Part shown: positions 51,143-59,562 of the stretch, piece after piece | Numbering within the stretch: the stretch's first letter is position 1 | Layout of the letters: each line of letters begins with the position of its first letter | Source: Pontibacter sp. FD36 | Lineage (GTDB): Bacteria; Bacteroidota; Bacteroidia; Cytophagales; Hymenobacteraceae | DNA length: 64,000 nt | NCBI RefSeq assembly: GCF_015686655.1 | Contig: NZ_JADPMP010000005.1 | Coordinates: 62,001 to 126,000 of the forward strand | Direction: 5' to 3' | Made by a program: the position numbers and the translations under genes | The notes under the pieces: generated by a model | Told to the model about the DNA's origin: nothing | What the model saw: only the letters and a program-made list of their open reading frames with translations | Database searches by the model: none

Positions 51143-54100
51143 TTAGTTATTCATATTTTGGAAATACTCGCTAACCTTCTGTTTGTAGTAGGGCGTAAGC
51201 GCCGATGATACGGTTTGCAGCAATTCCGTTTGTTTCTCTTTTGTTCTTATATACTTTTCGAATGATGGAGGAACCCTTCTGGCAACATCCTGAGCGCTCT
51301 TGGCCTCGCGTTTATTATCCAGCTCCCGCTCCTTCATTGACTTCTCTGCTTCCAGCAAACGAGTAAGAATTTCGCGCTGCCGCATGATGGTCTGCTCAGT
51401 CAAACGTTTATTAACGAGATCAGTCTCGCTTTGTTCCATCATCTTGCTGATATTTCCCAACTCACCGTTGCCGCCCTTTTCGCCAGGTTTCTGTCCCTGT
51501 TTCTCCATTTCTTTAAGGGCGTTACGCAAAGCCTCTTGCTCCGCAGCTAATTTAGCTAATTCTTCAGACAGTGCCTTACCTGACTTGCCACCTTTTTTTA
51601 ATTCTTCGATTTTTTTGTTCAAAGCATCCTGCATCTGGCCAAAATCACCAGGCTGCGGCTTACTTCCCTTCTGTTTTGAGGCCATGCTGCCCTGCATTTG
51701 CTGCATGGCCTGCTGCATTTGCTTCAGCGCATCGTTGAGCATCAAAGCCAGGTTGTTCATGGATGTCATGGCGAGTTGCTGCTGAGCGGTAGCACGACCC
51801 ACGTTACGGTCGCGCAGCTCTTTCATGCTGTTGTCCATGCTCTCGTTCATCTGGGCCACCTCACGTGTTACAAAAGACTCGAGTTGGAAAACCTTCTTGG
51901 CAAGAGCAAAAAGACTGTCTTCTATTACCTTGGCATTGTCGCGGAGTGAGAGCTGTTGCTGAGATAAGGAAATAAAGCGCGGGTCGCTTTGGTTGACACC
52001 CCGGAACGATTTCATCAGCCCTTCCTGATCAAATGACAGCTTGATTAGGTTCTCTAGGATGTCGCGTAGGTTGTCGAGGTTCTGCTGCATGCCGTCCATG
52101 CTCATGCTGTTCTGCATCTGCTCCATTTGTTGGGCCATCTGTTTCATCTTCTCCCCTGCTTTCTGCTGCGACTCGCTGGCTTTTTTATTCTGGTTCTTTT
52201 CGAGCTGCTGCTGTCCCTGCTCCATGTCCTGCTCAATCTGCTGTTGCTCCTGCTGCATTTGCTGCTCGTCCATCTGGTTCGGGTTCTGAAGCTTGTCGTT
52301 AAGCTCCTTCAGGTCTTTCATGTCCTCCTTCAGCTGCTCAAACTCTTTCTGTATGCTTTCCTGTTCCTGCTGTAGCTGCTTGTTGTCTTCCTGCTTTTGG
52401 GCGGTTTTATCGGCCAGTTCTTCCTGCTCCTTGGCCATTTCCTCCAGCTTATTGGTAATGTTGTCGAGCTTTTGCTCAAACTGAAGTTGCTTGAACAACT
52501 CCAATGCTCTTTCCAATTCACGCTCGAGGTTGCGCTCGCGGTTATCCAGTTTGCTTAAGAGCTTCTGCAGTTCAGAATCTTTCGGGCTTTGTTCTTGCAA
52601 TAGCTTTTCCAGTTCTTCGTAAAGTTTTTTGGTTTCTTCGTCGAGCAGGCTGTCCATCAATTTTTTTAGTTCCTGCGCTTTCTCGGCGAGCTGCTTGTCC
52701 TGCTCCGAGAGCATGTTTTGCTTCTTGTTGAGTTCGTCAAACAGTTCTTTCATAGAAGAAATATCCTGCTCTAACTGCTTACGCTTCTCTGCCAGGTCCT
52801 CCAGCTGCTTTTTGTCCTGCCAGTTCAGGTCGCGCTTTGTCTTCATTTTTTCCTCAGACTGGGCCAGCTCTTCTTTCAGCTTCGTGCTTCTTTCCAATGA
52901 TTTGCTCAACTGACTTTCCACCGACTGGGCATTGCTGTTCAGTTCCTGCTCCAGATCACGGCGGCTTGGCACACGCAGCTCGAAGGAGCGGGTACGGGCG
53001 CTCTTAGGTCCGTTCAAGCCATCATTGTCCCATACCTGCACAAAGTACTCTAGCTTATCGCCAGGATTGAGTTGCAGACTGGCGGTGTTCCACTGATGGT
53101 AATAGGTCTGGCTGAGTTGCTGTCGGTTCAGGCCGATCAGTACGCTCTTATACTTAGCTTGAGGATTCTTGTCATTCGTCACCTTGTAGTTCAATACAAG
53201 TCGAGTCAGCCCATAGTCGTCAGATATTTCGCCGGCCAATACCACAAAGCGGTATAGGGCAGAGTCGTGGTACTGTTCTAAAGAAATAAGTGGGTGCCGG
53301 TCAGGTATAGTGGTAATCTGATAATTGATCTCTTCTTTATTTGAGCTATGTGCATTCCGAAGGTTTACACCATAGTTTTGGCTTTCGGTAAACTGCTTGC
53401 TGGCTGTGAATAAGTTCTCTTTAGATTGCGCTACAAGTGATTCAGAGGGGTTTTCAAAATTGATTTCAACACGGTCTGTCTCGGTTGCATCGAAATTCCA
53501 AGTGATAGAACTACCTGCAGGTATAGTCGCATTCCCCGTATTCTGAATCAGTTCAGGCTTTCGCTTTAGGTAGGCAGGATAAGCCACTTCCATATGGAAG
53601 TTTTTCAGATTTGGTCTCGAGAGCAGCTTCAGGTTATAATCATCAGACATAAAGCCCGAGCCCTCCAACTGAAACTCCACAGGGCGTTGCAACTGCTTGA
53701 AGGTATAAGTATAGCCGTTGCTGCCCTTCTGCAGTCGCTGACGTCTACCGTTGTAATGGATGTATACCTCACTCGGAATCGTCTTGCCTTCCAACTGCAC
53801 TTTCAGTTCAAAGTCCTCTCCTCTGTAAGTCTGCAGCGACTCATTCTCTACCACAAACCGGAAAGGTGCTAGCGGAGTATAGTGTTTCTTGTAATTGATG
53901 ATGCGCTCCGTGCCCTGCACAAATATGGTAGGGTAAAGCAAAGCGATCAGCAGCATAATAACCGCCGGCAGTGCAATGTATTTTAGAAGGGGCTTGTTTT
54001 CACGGTAGGTAACGGCCTCTTCGAACGGATAATTGACGAGCTGTGAGGAACGCTGAGCTATACTGGCGGCAATCAGTTCATTAGTCCGATCAAGGTCTTT

Positions 54101-54451
54101 TAGCTGAATGGCATTTAGTAGCTTGTCCTTTATTTCAGGATAGTGATCCCCTACCCTGGCAGCAGCCTGCTCATCAGAAAGCAATTTTCGGAGGTTGGTC
54201 AGCGCTGAGATTGGGAGTATGATCCAGCGAATGAGTGCGTAGATTGTAAGGCCTACAAAAGAGAACAGCAGAAAGGCCCGCACGAACACCGGGAAGTAAA
54301 AGATATACTCCAGCAGACTATACACGATGTAAATGGACATCAGCAAGCCTATCGCGAAAATGCTCCCTCGCAACAACAGGTTGAGGTAGAACTTTTTCTT
54401 AAAGGCCTGCAGCTGGTATAACAGCTTGTCCATCGCATCGTGCTGATTCAT
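51143..54451 (-). CDS. DUF4175 membrane protein with very long coiled coil
   Basis: 1,102 aa. The N-terminal DUF4175 part has two helices at about 22-46 and 52-80, another near 155-170, and a periplasmic beta-rich region (about 180-500). From about 510 to 800 runs a long acidic/glutamine-rich coiled coil (KLKEELAQSEEKM, QMDEQQMQQEQQQIEQDMEQGQQQLEK), followed by a second helical stretch rich in Q/M. No enzymatic motif is seen. The family occurs in Bacteroidota and alphaproteobacteria, with unknown function. It starts a unit with the RsbW-like gene and ybeY behind it. Confidence 0.83.
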   Translation of the reverse strand: MNQHDAMDKLLYQLQAFKKKFYLNLLLRGSIFAIGLLMSIYIVYSLLEYIFYFPVFVRAFLLFSFVGLTIYALIRWIILPISALTNLRKLLSDEQAAARVGDHYPEIKDKLLNAIQLKDLDRTNELIAASIAQRSSQLVNYPFEEAVTYRENKPLLKYIALPAVIMLLIALLYPTIFVQGTERIINYKKHYTPLAPFRFVVENESLQTYRGEDFELKVQLEGKTIPSEVYIHYNGRRQRLQKGSNGYTYTFKQLQRPVEFQLEGSGFMSDDYNLKLLSRPNLKNFHMEVAYPAYLKRKPELIQNTGNATIPAGSSITWNFDATETDRVEINFENPSESLVAQSKENLFTASKQFTESQNYGVNLRNAHSSNKEEINYQITTIPDRHPLISLEQYHDSALYRFVVLAGEISDDYGLTRLVLNYKVTNDKNPQAKYKSVLIGLNRQQLSQTYYHQWNTASLQLNPGDKLEYFVQVWDNDGLNGPKSARTRSFELRVPSRRDLEQELNSNAQSVESQLSKSLERSTKLKEELAQSEEKMKTKRDLNWQDKKQLEDLAEKRKQLEQDISSMKELFDELNKKQNMLSEQDKQLAEKAQELKKLMDSLLDEETKKLYEELEKLLQEQSPKDSELQKLLSKLDNRERNLERELERALELFKQLQFEQKLDNITNKLEEMAKEQEELADKTAQKQEDNKQLQQEQESIQKEFEQLKEDMKDLKELNDKLQNPNQMDEQQMQQEQQQIEQDMEQGQQQLEKNQNKKASESQQKAGEKMKQMAQQMEQMQNSMSMDGMQQNLDNLRDILENLIKLSFDQEGLMKSFRGVNQSDPRFISLSQQQLSLRDNAKVIEDSLFALAKKVFQLESFVTREVAQMNESMDNSMKELRDRNVGRATAQQQLAMTSMNNLALMLNDALKQMQQAMQQMQGSMASKQKGSKPQPGDFGQMQDALNKKIEELKKGGKSGKALSEELAKLAAEQEALRNALKEMEKQGQKPGEKGGNGELGNISKMMEQSETDLVNKRLTEQTIMRQREILTRLLEAEKSMKERELDNKREAKSAQDVARRVPPSFEKYIRTKEKQTELLQTVSSALTPYYKQKVSEYFQNMNN

Positions 54452-54608
54452 CTGCCTAGTTATTTAATCGTTACTAACTCATGCTTACAGCTAATGATTA
54501 ACCTGAGAGGTATAAGTTGTTAAAATATAGAAATTTAAGAGAATCTCCTAAAGCCTCTGTTATAAAACTGTCTGCACGATCGATTTAGTATACGTACAGG
54601 GCGTGCTA

Positions 54609-55370
54609 CTATATAATATCCAATAAAACCGGGCAGTGATCGGAGTGTTTGGCTTCTGGTAATATGGCTGCCCGTTGCATGCGATCCTGCAAATTGCCCG
54701 TCACCATGTTGTAATCGATACGCCAGCCTAGGTTCTTGGCACGTGCCCCTGCCCTGTAGCTCCACCAACTGTAATTGTGCGGTTCTTTATTAAAATGGCG
54801 GAAGCTGTCCACAAAGCCACTCTCAATAAAATTGGTCATCCAGTTACGCTCTTCAGGCAAGAAGCCCGAGCTGTTCGCGTTAGATTTTGGGTTGTGAATG
54901 TCGATGGCTTGGTGACATATATTGTAGTCGCCACTGATTACCATACCTGGCAACGTTTGCTTCAGGTCACCTATGTACCCATAAAAATCATCGAGCCACT
55001 GCATCTTAAAACCCTGCCGCTCATCGCCGCTGGATCCGGAAGGCATGTATACGCTCATTACCGAATAATCGTCGAAGTCTGCACGGATTACTCGTCCCTC
55101 ATTGTCGTAGCATTCCATGCCACAGCCGATCTCTACATGCTTGGGCTTGTCTTTGCTGAGGATGGCTACACCACTGTATCCCTTTTTTACAGCAGGATGC
55201 AGGTATACGTTGTAGCCTATATCTTCGAATATGGCACGGTCAAATTTATCTTCGCAGGCTTTGATCTCTTGCAGGCAAAGTACATCCGGATTGGCAGCTT
55301 TTACCCAATCCGTAAATCCTTTGGTAATGGCGGCACGGATGCCATTTACGTTGTAAGTGATTATTTTCAT
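54609..55370 (-). CDS. xth: Exodeoxyribonuclease III / AP endonuclease
   Basis: 253 aa from ATG 55370, where the typical MKIITYNVNGIR begins; a start at 55403 would add eleven unconserved residues. Metal and active-site motifs of the EEP family are present: N7/N9 region, CLQEIKA (Glu), YSGVAILSK, VYMPSGSSGDERQ, ISGDYNICH, and the final SDHCPVLLDI with the catalytic His. It removes abasic sites and 3' blocked ends in base-excision repair. Monocistronic. Confidence 0.93.
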   Translation of the reverse strand: MKIITYNVNGIRAAITKGFTDWVKAANPDVLCLQEIKACEDKFDRAIFEDIGYNVYLHPAVKKGYSGVAILSKDKPKHVEIGCGMECYDNEGRVIRADFDDYSVMSVYMPSGSSGDERQGFKMQWLDDFYGYIGDLKQTLPGMVISGDYNICHQAIDIHNPKSNANSSGFLPEERNWMTNFIESGFVDSFRHFNKEPHNYSWWSYRAGARAKNLGWRIDYNMVTGNLQDRMQRAAILPEAKHSDHCPVLLDII

Positions 55371-55467
55371 ACTGACTGTTTCACGTCCTGATATAGGTAG
55401 CATGCTCTCTTTCGATAGGAGGGAGAAACATGCTACCCGTGCAGGTAAAATTTAAAATTTTGAGATC

Positions 55468-55818
55468 TTATATTTCGTCGGCTCTGTCGAAGTACTCCAG
55501 GATATGCCACTTCAGCATTCTCTCCTGATCTTTCAGATTAGTGAAAGGTATAGCCTTAACAGAACGGTAATGGGGCCAACCTTCTTCGTCAACCCGCTCC
55601 AGTTCATAAAAACCTGACAGACTGAACACCTTGCAGGTAGCGATGTGCATCAGGTCCTGCTTCTCCTCTTTTGTAAAATCCGAGATGCCCTTTCCCAATT
55701 CCTGTATACCTATCAGAAACAGGATGGCATTCAGGTCAGGCTTTTTCCCGAAAGTCTTCATCATCGAAGCCCTCAGGTTGGTCCATCTGTGATCCAGGTT
55801 AGATGATTCGTCGGCCAT
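55468..55818 (-). CDS. Conserved hypothetical protein
   Basis: A 116-residue soluble protein with an N-terminal helix (HRWTNLRASMMKTFGKKPDLNAILFLIGIQELGKG) and a C-terminal strand-helix part ending LKWHILEYFDRADEI. No signal peptide, membrane helix or recognised motif. It lies between xth and the AhpD-like gene on the same strand. Not recognised beyond similarity to uncharacterised Cytophagales proteins. Confidence 0.6.
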   Translation of the reverse strand: MADESSNLDHRWTNLRASMMKTFGKKPDLNAILFLIGIQELGKGISDFTKEEKQDLMHIATCKVFSLSGFYELERVDEEGWPHYRSVKAIPFTNLKDQERMLKWHILEYFDRADEI

Positions 55819-55923
55819 ATGTTTAATTGTTAATTGGCTGAATTGTTCGACTGCCTACTTCATAAAACTCGCTTCTGAGTAAAAGGCAGCAGGTTGAACA
55901 AATCAACTTTGAAAATACTTTGT

Positions 55924-56277
55924 TTAAGAAGCGCTCTGCTGGGCTTTAAGTTCCTCCCAGTACTCTACTGCACGGCGGAAGTGCGGGATCACGATGGATC
56001 CTCCCACCAGATTGGCAATGGAGAACACCTCAAACACCTGCTCGTCCGAAACGCCTTCTTCAAAGCACTTTCCCAGGTGGTACTTGATGCAATCGTCGCA
56101 ACGGAGCACCATAGAGGCTATCAAACCGAGCATTTCTTTCGTTTTTACGTCCAAAGCACCCTCCATGTAGGTGTTGGTGTCGAGGTTAAAAAATCGCTTG
56201 ATTACTTTGTTATCGTAAGACATAATGCGCTCGTTCATGCGCGTACGATATTCGTTGAATTCTTCTATCTGACTCAT
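55924..56277 (-). CDS. AhpD-like carboxymuconolactone decarboxylase-family protein
   Basis: A 117-residue all-helical protein of the CMD/AhpD fold. The redox motif is CDDC with a following histidine (RCDDCIKYHLGKCFEEG, about residues 59-75), the AhpD-type C-x-x-C...H arrangement used as a peroxidase partner. It is probably a cytoplasmic peroxidase or related oxidoreductase. The helical segment EEGVSDEQVFEVFSIANLVGG is standard for the family. An alkylhydroperoxide reductase gene is not nearby. Confidence 0.88.
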   Translation of the reverse strand: MSQIEEFNEYRTRMNERIMSYDNKVIKRFFNLDTNTYMEGALDVKTKEMLGLIASMVLRCDDCIKYHLGKCFEEGVSDEQVFEVFSIANLVGGSIVIPHFRRAVEYWEELKAQQSAS

Positions 56278-56372
56278 TGTTGTGTGTGCTGTGACTGTTT
56301 TATGCTATTAAAAGTATAACAGTTAAAGTTAATCTAAATTCTCAAGAATACCTTAATCACGCCTGTCCCGCT

Positions 56373-57065
56373 ATGTTACAGGATTTTCTGTCTTTACTTT
56401 TTCCCGAAATATGCCATGCATGCGATCAGGCACTGACTCGTGGCGAGCGTTATATCTGCACAGAGTGTAATGTGAAACTCCCTTACACCGACCTGCACCT
56501 GCATGGTGCCTCAGAGTTGAACTACCTGCAGCAGCGGTTTTGGGGTAAGGTGCCAGTGCGTTTTGCATTCTCATACCTGCTTTTCAGGCCCAAAGGGCGG
56601 GTGCAGCGCCTCTTGCACAAGCTTAAGTATAAAGGAGCTGAGGAAGTTGGCGAGCACTTGGGTACACGCTACGGCTCCATCTTGTTTGACCACGGGTATG
56701 CAGCCCACTTTGACTTGATCATCCCTGTGCCGCTGCACCGGTTGAAACTACGCCGGCGTGGTTATAACCAGTCAGACGGTTTTGCAAAGGGATTATCGGA
56801 GGCACTGCAAATTCCGTGGAGTAACAAAGTGCTGGAGCGTGCCATCGATACGGACTCTCAGACAAAGAAAAGCCGCTTGGATCGCTGGCAAAATGTAGAG
56901 CAGGTATTTGTTGTGAAGAAGGTTGAGGAAGTAAGCGGGAAGCGGATACTGTTAGTGGACGATGTCCTGACAACAGGAGCAACACTGGAAGCATGTGCCC
57001 ATACCTTATTGCAAAGTGGGTGTCATGAAATAAGTGTGACGACCATTGCGGCAGCGCAACTTTAA
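56373..57065 (+). CDS. ComF-family phosphoribosyltransferase-like protein
   Basis: A 230-residue ComF/GntX protein. An N-terminal four-cysteine zinc finger (CHACD and CTEC, about residues 13-33) precedes a phosphoribosyltransferase fold with the PRPP loop ILLVDDVLTTGATLEAC (about 193-209). ComF supports uptake of single-strand DNA in competent bacteria; other members have undefined roles. It stands alone, facing the gldJ-like gene. Transformability here is not shown. Confidence 0.9.
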   Translation: MLQDFLSLLFPEICHACDQALTRGERYICTECNVKLPYTDLHLHGASELNYLQQRFWGKVPVRFAFSYLLFRPKGRVQRLLHKLKYKGAEEVGEHLGTRYGSILFDHGYAAHFDLIIPVPLHRLKLRRRGYNQSDGFAKGLSEALQIPWSNKVLERAIDTDSQTKKSRLDRWQNVEQVFVVKKVEEVSGKRILLVDDVLTTGATLEACAHTLLQSGCHEISVTTIAAAQL

Positions 57066-57085
57066 GTCGGCAAGGCTAAAAATGC

Positions 57086-57113
57086 AAAAAGCCCGGGTAA
57101 ACCCCGGGCCCTT
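57086..57113. terminator. Bidirectional terminator between comF-like and SUMF1-lipoprotein genes
   Basis: AAAAGCCCGGG ... CCCGGGC(CC)TTT, with a GC-rich stem and a T tract in both directions. Confidence 0.8.
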
Positions 57114-57139
57114 TAAAATATAGTATTAACTGTTAGTTC

Positions 57140-58375
57140 TTATCTGTTAGATCCTGCGTTGATCATCGCGCAACGGAAACCGATTGTTGCTGTAGATGAA
57201 TCCTGCGCCATGAATCTTCTGGTACCTGGAGATAGCCAGTAAGCTACGTCTTTCCATGAACCACCTTTGTAAACGCGAACCTCATTGCTGATCAGTGAGT
57301 GGAAACCTTCTACTGTGTCATAGTTTTCAGCTTCGTCCAGGTAACCGTCTCTACGGAACGGGTTCAAGTCTTCAACGTCCTGGAATGAAAGCGGACGGTA
57401 AACATCCTGCACCCACTCGTTTACGTTACCAGCCATGTTATACAGGCCGAAGTCGTTTGGCGGATAAGCATAGATGTAGTCAGTGATCATGGCTCCATCG
57501 TTCAATGAACCGGCAATACCGGCGTAGTCACCGCGGCCACGCTTGAAGTTAGCCAGGAACTGGCCCATTTTCTTGCCATATGGGTTACGCAGCTGATGAC
57601 CATCCCAAGGGTAAAGTCTTCTGTTGTTCTGGTTTTCGTCTTCGTTGTACTGCGTGCCAATCAGGGCTTGGGCAGCATACTCCCACTCAGCCTCTGTTGG
57701 GAGGCGGTAGTTCGGTAATACATAACCAGACTCGATTGAAAGTGCTGTTGCTTCTGTCGTTTCCTGAGTTCCACGATTTCTTCCGAAAAGACCTCTTCTC
57801 TGAGAACTGCCAGTTGCTTCTTTAGCCAGGTTTTCGTTCACCTTAGCTGTACGCCAGGTGCAGTAGTCATTGGCTTGAAGCCAGCTAACACCTACTACCG
57901 GGAAGAAACGGAAACCAGGGTAACGCAGGTAGTACGTTACGTAAGGGTCATTGAAAGAAAGCTGACGCGACCATACAGTCGTATCCGGAAGGGCAGCTAC
58001 GTATACCTCAGGTATAGAGTCACGCTTCAGGTAGTGCAGGTACTCCAGCCAGTGGATGTTAGCCACCTCAGTTTCGTCCATGTAAAATGAAGCTACCGTT
58101 ACCGTGCGCTCGATATTGTCACGGGTCATGGCGATGTCCTCCTCCATAGAGCCCAGTGTGGTACGGCCACCTTCAATAAATACAAGACCCGGAGCCTGAG
58201 GGAAGTCTTCGTAATCGTTTACCTGAAACGCAGTTTCGTCCTCGTTGTATTCTATACCCGTGGCCGAGCTGTAATCGCCTGGGTCAGTGCTAGTTGGATA
58301 GCCGCCCCCTCTTCCGCATGATGCAAGGAGAGCTCCTCCTACTACAACGGCTGATACATACTTAATAAGCTTCAT
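57140..58375 (-). CDS. SUMF1-type gliding/T9SS lipoprotein (GldJ/GldK-like)
   Basis: A 411-residue lipoprotein (lipobox LLASC at about residue 16-20) with a formylglycine-generating-enzyme-like (SUMF1/FGE) fold. Family motifs include GLVFIEGGRTTLGS (about 64-77), YRLPTEAEWEYAA (about 222-234), GLYNMAGNVNEWVQD (about 308-322), and the final GGSWKD and IGFRCAM. In Bacteroidota this fold is used by GldJ, GldK and PorK of the type IX secretion and gliding apparatus. It follows a PorP-like gene, but no gldL/gldM/gldN-like genes follow, so GldJ or GldK cannot be decided. Confidence 0.82.
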   Translation of the reverse strand: MKLIKYVSAVVVGGALLASCGRGGGYPTSTDPGDYSSATGIEYNEDETAFQVNDYEDFPQAPGLVFIEGGRTTLGSMEEDIAMTRDNIERTVTVASFYMDETEVANIHWLEYLHYLKRDSIPEVYVAALPDTTVWSRQLSFNDPYVTYYLRYPGFRFFPVVGVSWLQANDYCTWRTAKVNENLAKEATGSSQRRGLFGRNRGTQETTEATALSIESGYVLPNYRLPTEAEWEYAAQALIGTQYNEDENQNNRRLYPWDGHQLRNPYGKKMGQFLANFKRGRGDYAGIAGSLNDGAMITDYIYAYPPNDFGLYNMAGNVNEWVQDVYRPLSFQDVEDLNPFRRDGYLDEAENYDTVEGFHSLISNEVRVYKGGSWKDVAYWLSPGTRRFMAQDSSTATIGFRCAMINAGSNR

Positions 58376-58438
58376 AGATTAGGACCTACTAATGATAAGG
58401 TTCTTTTAATGTAATTTAACGTGCAATTATAACTAAAT

Positions 58439-59455
58439 TCAGAATGCCGGACAAACAATGTTATGGTTTATTTTGGACGATCGACGGCCTGTGAACAAAT
58501 TATTTAAGTTAAGTTGTTCAAAAACGAGCGAAATTTCATTCGCGCCACCCGCCTGTCTGCCAAATCCCTTCACTCCCACGTCGTGGCTGAAGCCGATACG
58601 GAGCCTGTTCAGGCTGATGCCTGCTATCACTCCTAAGCTCTGATCCTGGTCTGTGCCAGTTGCAGGTACTCCTTTATATATTAAACCTAACGCCAAAGGT
58701 GAATAGATAGTATACAAGGCTAAATCAATACGATTAAAATTTTGCTGATGTGTAAAATTTAGCGCCGGACTTATGCTAAACTCAGCATTCCTGCGTCTTA
58801 AACCGGTATCTAGGTAGAACTTGTAACCGGCATTTGCTACAAAGCGCAGCGGTAGCCTGGTCGTTTCGTCAAATCCATAGGACGGTTGGTTGAGGTGCGA
58901 CACATTCAGCCCGGCCCAGAAATTGTTATTGTACAAGATCGTGCCCACAGCGAAGCTCACATAGTTGGTTGGATCGAAATGATTGGCCTCGGCAGAAGTA
59001 AGAGCGGTTTGTCCAAAATCAGTTAGCTGATCACCGAAGACCAGGTTATCGTAATTTACACGCAGTGAGGCGATAGATGTTTGAAGGCCTCCTGCAAAAG
59101 CCAGGTTGTCGGTAAGGCGGGTATGATAGGCGTAAGCCAGTGCGGCCTGCAGTTTTTGTAATCCGCCAATACCGGCGCGGTCCTGCTGCAGTACTATCCC
59201 AATTGCACTTTTGGTGCCTTCAAAGCGATAGTCGGCAGAGACCTGATTGGTAATGAAGGATCCGTTGAGCGATGGCCATTGGTTGCGGTGGGCAACAGAT
59301 ACGCTCCAGTCGCGGCCCAGTCCGCTGAAGGCAGGATTCAGGTATAGCCGGTTCGCGTACTGCTGTGTGAAATGCGCATCCTGTGCTGCAGCCAGGCCAG
59401 CGCTCAGCAGGTATAGGGCAAAGAGAAAAAAATGTTTTATCCGGGCTGTACGCAT
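58439..59455 (-). CDS. PorP/SprF-family type IX secretion membrane protein
   Basis: A 338-residue outer-membrane protein with signal peptide ending LAAAQD. The N-terminus has the PorP hallmark HFTQQYANRLYLNPAFSGLGRDW (about residues 26-48; cf. QFSQYMFNPLALNPAYAG). It continues as beta-strands with ASLRVNYDNLVFGDQLTDFG and YKFYLDTGLR. The family links T9SS substrates to the cell surface. It is probably transcribed with the SUMF1-type lipoprotein 60 bp downstream. Confidence 0.9.
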   Translation of the reverse strand: MRTARIKHFFLFALYLLSAGLAAAQDAHFTQQYANRLYLNPAFSGLGRDWSVSVAHRNQWPSLNGSFITNQVSADYRFEGTKSAIGIVLQQDRAGIGGLQKLQAALAYAYHTRLTDNLAFAGGLQTSIASLRVNYDNLVFGDQLTDFGQTALTSAEANHFDPTNYVSFAVGTILYNNNFWAGLNVSHLNQPSYGFDETTRLPLRFVANAGYKFYLDTGLRRRNAEFSISPALNFTHQQNFNRIDLALYTIYSPLALGLIYKGVPATGTDQDQSLGVIAGISLNRLRIGFSHDVGVKGFGRQAGGANEISLVFEQLNLNNLFTGRRSSKINHNIVCPAF

Positions 59456-59562
59456 ACCTTATAAGACCCTAAAACGGTTATAGTTTTAGAGCTAGTGTAA
59501 ATTCTGCATGGTTTTAGCTATAAAATTATATAGCTTAGCTTTTACTAAACGCAACCATCTAT

